In this document: piece after piece, positions 56,699-64,000 of the stretch
Position numbering within the stretch: position 1 is the first letter of the stretch
How the letters are laid out: each line of letters opens with the position of its first letter
DNA from: Kappaphycus alvarezii
Lineage: Eukaryota; Rhodophyta; Florideophyceae; Gigartinales; Solieriaceae
Length of the DNA stretch: 64,000 nucleotides
Assembly: GCA_002205965.3 (NCBI GenBank)
Contig: NADL03000200.1
Coordinates: 19,885-83,884, forward strand
Direction of reading: 5' to 3'
The notes under the pieces: generated by a model
The model's database searches: none
Told to the model about the DNA's origin: nothing
The model's input: only the letters and a program-made list of their open reading frames with translations
Position numbers and translations under genes: made by a program

Positions 56699-58441
56699 AT
56701 GAGTAGCGGAGAAGATCAAGGAGGAGGATCGATGAAGATCGAAAAGCTCACGGATACCAATTTCTACGTGTGGAAACAGAAGATTCAGCTCCTGTTGGCC
56801 CTTCGCGATGTGGAACAGTATATTACTGATGGCACCGTTCCTGAAGATGAACAATCTTCCACTTACAAGGCATGGAAGCAAGGGGATCGAAAGGCCCGGG
56901 CCATCATCGGCCTGTCGCTGTCCGATGATCACCTGGATCATGTGAGAGATGCTGTCACAGCCAAAGAAATGTGGGACGCCATCTTGGAAGTTTTTGAGCG
57001 CCACACATTACTAAATAAGCTGGCGGCCCGGAGAGACTTCTACACGGTCACCATGCTAGACAATGAGAAAGTTTTGCCATACATAGGACGTGTGCGACAC
57101 CTAGCAGCTCGCTTAAAGTCAATGGAAGTCATCATTGATGACAAGGAAATGGCTATGGCAGTTCTCAATGGTCTTCCGCAGAGGTTTCAAAATCTCATTG
57201 TAGCGCTTGACGCTCTTGGATCCGAAGATAACACGTTCGGAGTAGAATATGTAAAAAGTCGCCTGCTCCAAGAGGAGCAACGTGCATCGATGAGGCTTAC
57301 TAGAAGGCAGAATCCGCCAAGGTCTGCTCTTATTGGGCACATCCCTGAGGCAAGGCGTGTTTCGACTTTGACATGCACCAACTGTGGTCACAATGGACAC
57401 TCCGCTGCCCGCTGCTGGGGAAAGGACATCAACGGAAGGCGACCACCGCCACCTGACCGGTTCCTACGTATACAGTCACAGAAGCCTACTGCGATGATTG
57501 CTCAAGAGCAAGAAGATCTGGAAATTAATGAAGTCGAGTACATATGTCTGATGAACAAGGTAGATAACTCTGGTATCAACATAACCTCAAACACTTGGCT
57601 TATCGACTCTGGATGCTCCGCACACATGACATATGACAAGAGACTGTTCTCCGACTACAGGGAGGTCTCAAACAGCCGCGTAGAAATGGGAACAAAAGCG
57701 TGTGCAGTAGTAGCTGGAGTCGGGACCGTCCCCATTACGCTTTTAGTGAGCGGAGTTCAAAAGTCATGCAAGCTCACCAATGTGCTGCACGTTCCAAGCT
57801 TTGCTTTTTCCCTAATCTCTGTACGTAAGATGGTCGATAATGGATTTGACGTTGAGTTCGTTCGTGACAAGTGCACTGTGAAGAGGAGTGACTGCATCGT
57901 GGCTACTGCCACAAGTCGAGGAGACCTGTATGTGCTTGACACATGTAACGAGGTTCATTCGGCGCACAAAGCCTCTTTGAAGACATGGAATGAAAGATTG
58001 GCCCACGTTCACACTCAAGGAATATTGTCCATGGCTCGTAAGAACGTGGTAAGTGGACTTCATATCTCCTCTTCAGATATAACAAGAGACGCTAGCTCAT
58101 CTTCTGACTGTGAATCTGTGACATGTGATGCGTGTGTGTTAGGAAAAGCAACTCGTGCTGTGATTCCTAAACAGCGCTCTGGAGGCAGGGCCAAACATTT
58201 GTTAGACTTGGTCCATTCGGACGTCTGCGGCCCACTCCAAGTACAGTCAGTAGGTGGTGCTAGATACTTTGTCACTTTTATCGATGACCACTCAAACTGG
58301 AGTGTTGTCTATCCGATGAAGAGTAAAGATGAAACGTTCCATTTTTATCAGAAGTTTGCCCAATATGCCTTCACACACACTGGTCTTTTGTTGATTTGGC
58401 AAGACGATCACATGACCCCACATCGGTGCCAAACCTCATAA
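56699..58441 (+). CDS. Truncated Gag-protease-integrase, array unit 7 (580 aa)
   Basis: Fully open frame, same domain positions as the copy at 1953. Asn431 replaces the zinc-ligand His. The leader just upstream lacks two bases near 56,655 in the loop of the structured element, outside its outer stem. Confidence 0.9.
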   Translation: MSSGEDQGGGSMKIEKLTDTNFYVWKQKIQLLLALRDVEQYITDGTVPEDEQSSTYKAWKQGDRKARAIIGLSLSDDHLDHVRDAVTAKEMWDAILEVFERHTLLNKLAARRDFYTVTMLDNEKVLPYIGRVRHLAARLKSMEVIIDDKEMAMAVLNGLPQRFQNLIVALDALGSEDNTFGVEYVKSRLLQEEQRASMRLTRRQNPPRSALIGHIPEARRVSTLTCTNCGHNGHSAARCWGKDINGRRPPPPDRFLRIQSQKPTAMIAQEQEDLEINEVEYICLMNKVDNSGINITSNTWLIDSGCSAHMTYDKRLFSDYREVSNSRVEMGTKACAVVAGVGTVPITLLVSGVQKSCKLTNVLHVPSFAFSLISVRKMVDNGFDVEFVRDKCTVKRSDCIVATATSRGDLYVLDTCNEVHSAHKASLKTWNERLAHVHTQGILSMARKNVVSGLHISSSDITRDASSSSDCESVTCDACVLGKATRAVIPKQRSGGRAKHLLDLVHSDVCGPLQVQSVGGARYFVTFIDDHSNWSVVYPMKSKDETFHFYQKFAQYAFTHTGLLLIWQDDHMTPHRCQTS

Positions 58442-60040
58442 GAGGCATGAGGCATGTTCCACGTGTACACATGCACACGTGTCGAATGAAGGGTGGCGCT
58501 AAGGCATTCCGGAAGAAATCCAAAGTTCCCAGGGACGAAAGTACGATTTTGAGAGATCAGCGATTTAGAGGGCAAAATGTTGTTTATGGGGTGATTTTAC
58601 GTAGGGTAGGGTACTATAAGTGGATGATGAGTATACTGTATGAGAGATATGCTGAGGAAAGCTATGTACACGTGTACGTGGTGGCAGTTGTGTATGTGAT
58701 GTACACGTGGTACAGCTAAGAGAAGAAACCTTTTTGTGCAGTGTTGTACACGTACTGTACTAATGCCAAATGAGGAACTGTACTTCGCACTGTACATCGT
58801 AATACGCAAAGTACTGTACTTCTTACTATACCTGAGTTTGTACAGTAGGAATCAATTATGGCAATATTGTCATGACTGCTAGAAAGAGGTATTTGATTTT
58901 ATATTATGTATGAGGATTCTAGTTATGATTAAGGGTTTTATCCAGCTGCATCCAAAAATCGGTTATGTGATTTCATCATATGTATGAGGTTTCTAGTTAT
59001 GATTACGGTTTTATCCAGCTGCATCCAAAAATCAGTTATGTGATTCCATCATACGTATGTGGTTTCTAGTTATGATATTGGTTTGTACAACTGCATCCAA
59101 AAATCAGTTATGTGATTCCATCATACGTATGTGGTTTCTAGTTATGATATTGGTTTGTACAACTGCATCCAAAAATCAGTTATGTGATTCCATCATACGT
59201 ATGTGGTTTCTAGTTATGATATTGGTTTGTACAACTGCATCCAAAAATCAGTTATGTGATTCCATCATACGTATGTGGTTTCTAGTTATGATATTGGTTT
59301 GTACAACTGCATCCAAAAATCAGTTATGTGATTCCATCATACGTATGTGGTTTCTAGTTATGATATTGGTTTGTACAACTGCATCCAAAAATCAGTTATG
59401 TGATTCCATCATACGTATGTGGTTTCTAGTTATGATATTGGTTTGTACAACTGCATCCAAAAATCAGTTATGTGATTCCATCATATGTATGTGGTTCTAA
59501 TTATGATATGGATTGACAACTGCATCCAAAAATCAGTTATGTGATTCCATCATATGTATGTCGTAATTATGATGAAGATTGGACCGACTGCATCCAAAAA
59601 TCAGTTATGTGATTCCATCATATGTATGAGGTTCGTAATTATGATGAAGATTGCACCGACTGCATCCAAAAATCAGTTATGTGATTCTATTTTACGTATG
59701 ACGGATTGAGTCCGTTATTTTGGCACAAGGGAATTCGTTTCCGGTAAGTCTGCAAAATAAGGTACTGTATTGATGTGTGTATTGGGCCAACCTATTTACA
59801 CAAATTTGTCAACTTTGGAAGCAGTTCCAAATTTGCCCCTAATGACTGTTATCACCGGGCCAAGATCTTGAAATCCGCTCAAATGGCTCAGTTTGTGGGA
59901 TTCTGTTAGTGGACGCAGTGAGTTAGAAAGTAGTTGTAGGTTGTACTTAAGGCCAGGATTTTAGAGTTCCGAGTAAATTCTGGGTAGCTAAGCCGCAACT
60001 TCATCCGTCCAGCAAATTCCTTCACCCTCTCCGATTCCCA
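58386..60040 (+). repeat. LTR of array unit 7
   Basis: Array-type LTR of standard length, with a one-base deletion near 59,994. Confidence 0.85.
58907..59700 (+). repeat. 72-bp minisatellite, 11 repeats
   Basis: Two alpha, six beta, one degenerate hybrid near 59,490-59,520, two gamma. Confidence 0.9.
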
Positions 60041-60043
60041 TTA

Positions 60044-60057
60044 GGTTATGGGCCCAG
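60044..60057 (+). other. Primer-binding site
   Basis: GGTTATGGGCCCAG downstream of the unit 7 LTR. Confidence 0.83.
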
Positions 60058-60139
60058 TTCAACGCCGTCTCTTTCTCTGAACCCCGTAAGTCGCCGTGTG
60101 TTGCTGCATTGTTTTCTTGTCTATCTCAGTCTCTTGATT

Positions 60140-60800
60140 ATGTCTACTCGTTCCGGTAAGCTATTTGAATAATTCCATTTCTTTGCACATCGAAGTGATT
60201 CTCTTTGCACCTTTTGGTTGGTCTAAAGACTCATAATCCCAAAAGCTGTTACTGACGATCACTTCCACTTTTGTGCCTGCTTTTGCGGGGTTGTGCTAGA
60301 CTCGGAATTAGCCTGGTGCCCGAGTGCCCAGGGCTGCGACAGTTAGGACTTTGCCATCTGTGGGGAGGACAGTTGTGGAATCGACGAAGTACTCGAACCA
60401 GAAGGACCGCCGCCGAAGACGCTCGCGCTTCCCTCGTCTAGGGAAAGGTATAGGATCCCTCGTAAGTCAGTACCTCTGGATAAGCCAATAAAGAAAGTTC
60501 AACGCCTCTCGGCAAAGAAAGCTAAAGCCCTCGCCGATCGAGTTGCCAAGAAGGAACTAAAGGCTAAACGAAGAGTTCCGCCGAGGAACAAGAGGTACGC
60601 AAGCTCTGTGATATTAGCTGCAATAGCGCACAGACATTCTACGATCACATCAATTCTAAGGGTCATAGGACTAGAGAGAAAAACAAGAAAAAGACCCCTA
60701 GGTGTACTGCTTGTGATAGAGTGTTCGATTCCCACGAGGTTCTCAAGCGTCACGAGAACGGGAAGGAACACTTAAAGTAGTTTTGTCCCAGAGAATTTAA
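60140..60800 (+). pseudogene. Zinc-finger ORF, array unit 8, frameshifted
   Basis: Exon 1 (60,140-60,155) and the intron (60,156-60,299) are intact. Exon 2 has small deletions near 60,312, 60,320, 60,385, 60,598 and 60,774, the fourth at the first Cys of finger 1. Confidence 0.8.
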
Positions 60801-60959
60801 AGAGATCCATTTGTTTGTTTGAAGCGACGTCTTTGGCCTTTGCTTTAGTCTAGAGTTTCGTGTGCTGTGTTCTTATAGAGGTGGGCTTGCCACTACAAGG
60901 ACTATCGGTCCCCGGATTGGGATCTTCGAACAGAACATTAGCACCTCTAGAATATTGCA

Positions 60960-62702
60960 ATGAGTAGCGGAGAAGATCAAGGAGGAGGATCGATGAAGAT
61001 CGAAAAGCTCACGGATACCAATTTCTACGTGTGGAAACAGAAGATTCAGCTCCTGTTGGCCCTTCGCGATGTGGAACAGTATATTACTGATGGCACCGTT
61101 CCTGAAGATGAACAATCTTCCACTTACAAGGCATGGAAGCAAGGGGATCGAAAGGCCCGGGCCATCATCGGCCTGTCGCTGTCCGATGATCACCTGGATC
61201 ATGTGAGAGATGCTGTCACAGCCAAAGAAATGTGGGACGCCATCTTGGAAGTTTTTGAGCGCCACACATTACTAAATAAGCTGGCGGCCCGGAGAGACTT
61301 CTACACGGTCACCATGCTAGACAATGAGAAAGTTTTGCCATACATAGGACGTGTGCGACACCTAGCAGCTCGCTTAAAGTCAATGGAAGTCATCATTGAT
61401 GACAAGGAAATGGCTATGGCAGTTCTCAATGGTCTTCCGCAGAGGTTTCAAAATCTCATTGTAGCGCTTGACGCTCTTGGATCCGAAGATAACACGTTCG
61501 GAGTAGAATATGTAAAAAGTCGCCTGCTCCAAGAGGAGCAACGTGCATCGATGAGGCTTACTAGAAGGCAGAATCCGCCAAGGTCTGCTCTTATTGGGCA
61601 CATCCCTGAGGCAAGGCGTGTTTCGACTTTGACATGCACCAACTGTGGTCACAATGGACACTCCGCTGCCCGCTGCTGGGGAAAGGACATCAACGGAAGG
61701 CGACCACCGCCACCTGACCGGTTCCTACGTATACAGTCACAGAAGCCTACTGCGATGATTGCTCAAGAGCAAGAAGATCTGGAAATTAATGAAGTCGAGT
61801 ACATATGTCTGATGAACAAGGTAGATAACTCTGGTATCAACATAACCTCAAACACTTGGCTTATCGACTCTGGATGCTCCGCACACATGACATATGACAA
61901 GAGACTGTTCTCCGACTACAGGGAGGTCTCAAACAGCCGCGTAGAAATGGGAACAAAAGCGTGTGCAGTAGTAGCTGGAGTCGGGACCGTCCCCATTACG
62001 CTTTTAGTGAGCGGAGTTCAAAAGTCATGCAAGCTCACCAATGTGCTGCACGTTCCAAGCTTTGCTTTTTCCCTAATCTCTGTACGTAAGATGGTCGATA
62101 ATGGATTTGACGTTGAGTTCGTTCGTGACAAGTGCACTGTGAAGAGGAGTGACTGCATCGTGGCTACTGCCACAAGTCGAGGAGACCTGTATGTGCTTGA
62201 CACATGTAACGAGGTTCATTCGGCGCACAAAGCCTCTTTGAAGACATGGAATGAAAGATTGGCCCACGTTCACACTCAAGGAATATTGTCCATGGCTCGT
62301 AAGAACGTGGTAAGTGGACTTCATATCTCCTCTTCAGATATAACAAGAGACGCTAGCTCATCTTCTGACTGTGAATCTGTGACATGTGATGCGTGTGTGT
62401 TAGGAAAAGCAACTCGTGCTGTGATTCCTAAACAGCGCTCTGGAGGCAGGGCCAAACATTTGTTAGACTTGGTCCATTCGGACGTCTGCGGCCCACTCCA
62501 AGTACAGTCAGTAGGTGGTGCTAGATACTTTGTCACTTTTATCGATGACCACTCAAACTGGAGTGTTGTCTATCCGATGAAGAGTAAAGATGAAACGTTC
62601 CATTTTTATCAGAAGTTTGCCCAATATGCCTTCACACACACTGGTCTTTTGTTGATTTGGCAAGACGATCACATGACCCCACATCGGTGCCAAACCTCAT
62701 AA
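60960..62702 (+). CDS. Truncated Gag-protease-integrase, array unit 8 (580 aa)
   Basis: Open frame identical in layout to unit 7: CCHC at residues 226-239, DSG at 303-305, Asn431/His436/Cys476/Cys479, first core Asp at 508, then LTR-encoded tail from 563. Confidence 0.9.
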   Translation: MSSGEDQGGGSMKIEKLTDTNFYVWKQKIQLLLALRDVEQYITDGTVPEDEQSSTYKAWKQGDRKARAIIGLSLSDDHLDHVRDAVTAKEMWDAILEVFERHTLLNKLAARRDFYTVTMLDNEKVLPYIGRVRHLAARLKSMEVIIDDKEMAMAVLNGLPQRFQNLIVALDALGSEDNTFGVEYVKSRLLQEEQRASMRLTRRQNPPRSALIGHIPEARRVSTLTCTNCGHNGHSAARCWGKDINGRRPPPPDRFLRIQSQKPTAMIAQEQEDLEINEVEYICLMNKVDNSGINITSNTWLIDSGCSAHMTYDKRLFSDYREVSNSRVEMGTKACAVVAGVGTVPITLLVSGVQKSCKLTNVLHVPSFAFSLISVRKMVDNGFDVEFVRDKCTVKRSDCIVATATSRGDLYVLDTCNEVHSAHKASLKTWNERLAHVHTQGILSMARKNVVSGLHISSSDITRDASSSSDCESVTCDACVLGKATRAVIPKQRSGGRAKHLLDLVHSDVCGPLQVQSVGGARYFVTFIDDHSNWSVVYPMKSKDETFHFYQKFAQYAFTHTGLLLIWQDDHMTPHRCQTS

Positions 62703-64000
62703 GAGGCATGAGGCATGTTCCACGTGTACACATGCACACGTGTCGAATGAAGGGTGGCGCTAAGGCATTCCGGAAGAAATCCAAAGTTCCCAGGGACGAA
62801 AGTACGATTTTGAGAGATCAGCGATTTAGAGGGCAAAATGTTGTTTATGGGGTGATTTTACGTAGGGTAGGGTACTATAAGTGGATGATGAGTATACTGT
62901 ATGAGAGATATGCTGAGGAAAGCTATGTACACGTGTACGTGGTGGCAGTTGTGTATGTGATGTACACGTGGTACAGCTAAGAGAAGAAACCTTTTTGTGC
63001 AGTGTTGTACACGTACTGTACTAATGCCAAATGAGGAACTGTACTTCGCACTGTACATCGTAATACGCAAAGTACTGTACTTCTTACTATACCTGAGTTT
63101 GTACAGTAGGAATCAATTATGGCAATATTGTCATGACTGCTAGAAAGAGGTATTTGATTTTATATTATGTATGAGGATTCTAGTTATGATTAAGGGTTTT
63201 ATCCAGCTGCATCCAAAATCGTTATGTGATTTCATCATATGTATGAGGTTTCTAGTTATGATTACGGGTTTTATCCAGCTGCATCCAAAAATCAGTTATG
63301 TGATTCATCATACGTATGTGTTTCTAGTTATGATATTGGTTTGTACAACTGCATCCAAAAATCAGTTATGTGATTCCATCATACGTATGTGGTTTCTAGT
63401 TATGATATTGGTTTGTACAACTGCATCCAAAAATCAGTTATGTGATTCCATCATACGTATGTGGTTTCTAGTTATGATATTGGTTTGTACAACTGCATCC
63501 AAAAATCAGTTATGTGATTCCATCATACGTATGTGGTTTCTAGTTATGATATTGGTTTGTACAACTGCATCCAAAAATCAGTTATGTGATTCCATCATAC
63601 GTATGTGGTTTCTAGTTATGATATTGGTTTGTACAACTGCATCCAAAAATCAGTTATGTGATTCCATCATACGTATGTGGTTTCTAGTTATGATATTGGT
63701 TTGTACAACTGCATCCAAAATCAGTTATGTGATTCCATCATATGTATGAGGTTCTTAATTATGATGAAGATTGGACCGACTGCATCCAAAAATCAGTTAT
63801 GTGATTCCATCATATGTATGAGGTTCGTAATTATGATGAAGATTGGACCGACTGCATCCAAAAATCAGTTATGTGATTCCATCATATGTATGAGGTTCGT
63901 AATTATGATGAAGATTGCACCGACTGCATCCAAAAATCAGTTATGTGATTCTATTTTACGTATGACGGATTGAGTCCGTTATTTTGGCACAAGGGAATTC
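62647..64000 (+). repeat. LTR of array unit 8, cut by window end
   Basis: Same integrase junction. The window stops just after the minisatellite and its flanking hairpin, so the 3' third is not visible. Confidence 0.85.
63168..63964 (+). repeat. 72-bp minisatellite, 11 repeats
   Basis: Two alpha, six beta, three gamma, ending with the TTGCACCG gamma variant. Confidence 0.9.

Larger units (their letters stand above)
30609..64000 (+). repeat. Tandem array of eight truncated copia A units, period about 4.2 kb
   Basis: LTR starts lie at 32,937, 37,190, 41,463, 45,658, 49,923, 54,189, 58,386 and 62,647; spacing is 4253, 4273, 4195, 4265, 4266, 4197 and 4261 bp. Each unit is zinc-finger ORF, Gag, protease, first half of integrase, one LTR. 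RT, RNase H and polypurine tract are absent throughout. The two short spacings correspond to LTRs with one fewer 72-bp repeat. The array continues beyond the window. Confidence 0.92.

Noticed and set aside
1..64000. Host protein-coding genes between elements
   Set aside because: Every stretch can be assigned to LTR, leader, zinc-finger ORF, gag or pol of families A and B; no unexplained segment above 300 bp remains.
63989..64000. EcoRI site at the window end as a cloning boundary
   Set aside because: GAATTC is native LTR sequence in all copies and the window length is a round number.

Overview
The window is eukaryotic repeat DNA made almost entirely of one Ty1/copia (Pseudoviridae-type) LTR retrotransposon family. 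I call the main subfamily A and a diverged relative B. Eukaryotic origin is shown by LTR elements with copia domain order (gag-protease-integrase-RT-RNase H), a GTAAG...TAG intron, and a primer-binding site matching the anticodon arm of eukaryotic initiator tRNA-Met. I find no host gene, rRNA, tRNA or CRISPR, and the host lineage cannot be named from this sequence.

Element layout (family A, from the best copies): LTR of about 1.15-1.66 kb with CACGTG-rich U3, a TATA-like site and a 72-bp minisatellite; half-tRNA primer-binding site; leader; an extra two-zinc-finger ORF split by a 144-nt intron; a possible structured leader of about 73 nt; gag-pol; polypurine tract; LTR. The zinc-finger ORF between the primer-binding site and gag is the most unusual part. 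It is also present in B with its intron and all eight zinc ligands.

Layout by region. (1) 1-13,708: an inverted composite of about 8,015 bp, repeated. Forward pieces (zinc finger, gag, protease, N-terminal half of integrase, LTR, truncated zinc finger) alternate with reverse pieces (3' LTR, RNase H, RT, C-terminal half of integrase, 100 bp of LTR). (2) 13,709-21,480, reverse: one nearly complete A element whose 5' LTR has B-type U3 joined to A-type downstream sequence. (3) 21,481-22,596, forward: A RT/RNase H remnant. (4) 22,597-29,303, forward: a B element sharing its 5' LTR with that remnant and with its 3' LTR cut short. (5) 29,304-30,608: another reverse integrase/RT piece. (6) 30,609-64,000: head-to-tail array of eight truncated A units with a period of about 4.20-4.27 kb, running off the window.

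The array units end inside integrase and pass straight into an LTR with no polypurine tract, RT or RNase H. They therefore look amplified at the DNA level, not by retrotransposition. The breakpoint in integrase is the same one that carries the 100-bp LTR piece in the reverse chunks, so the forward units and reverse chunks look like reciprocal products of recombination between an LTR patch in integrase and the true LTR. Most reading-frame breaks are single-base indels concentrated in a few blocks, so some may be long-read consensus errors instead of real mutations.
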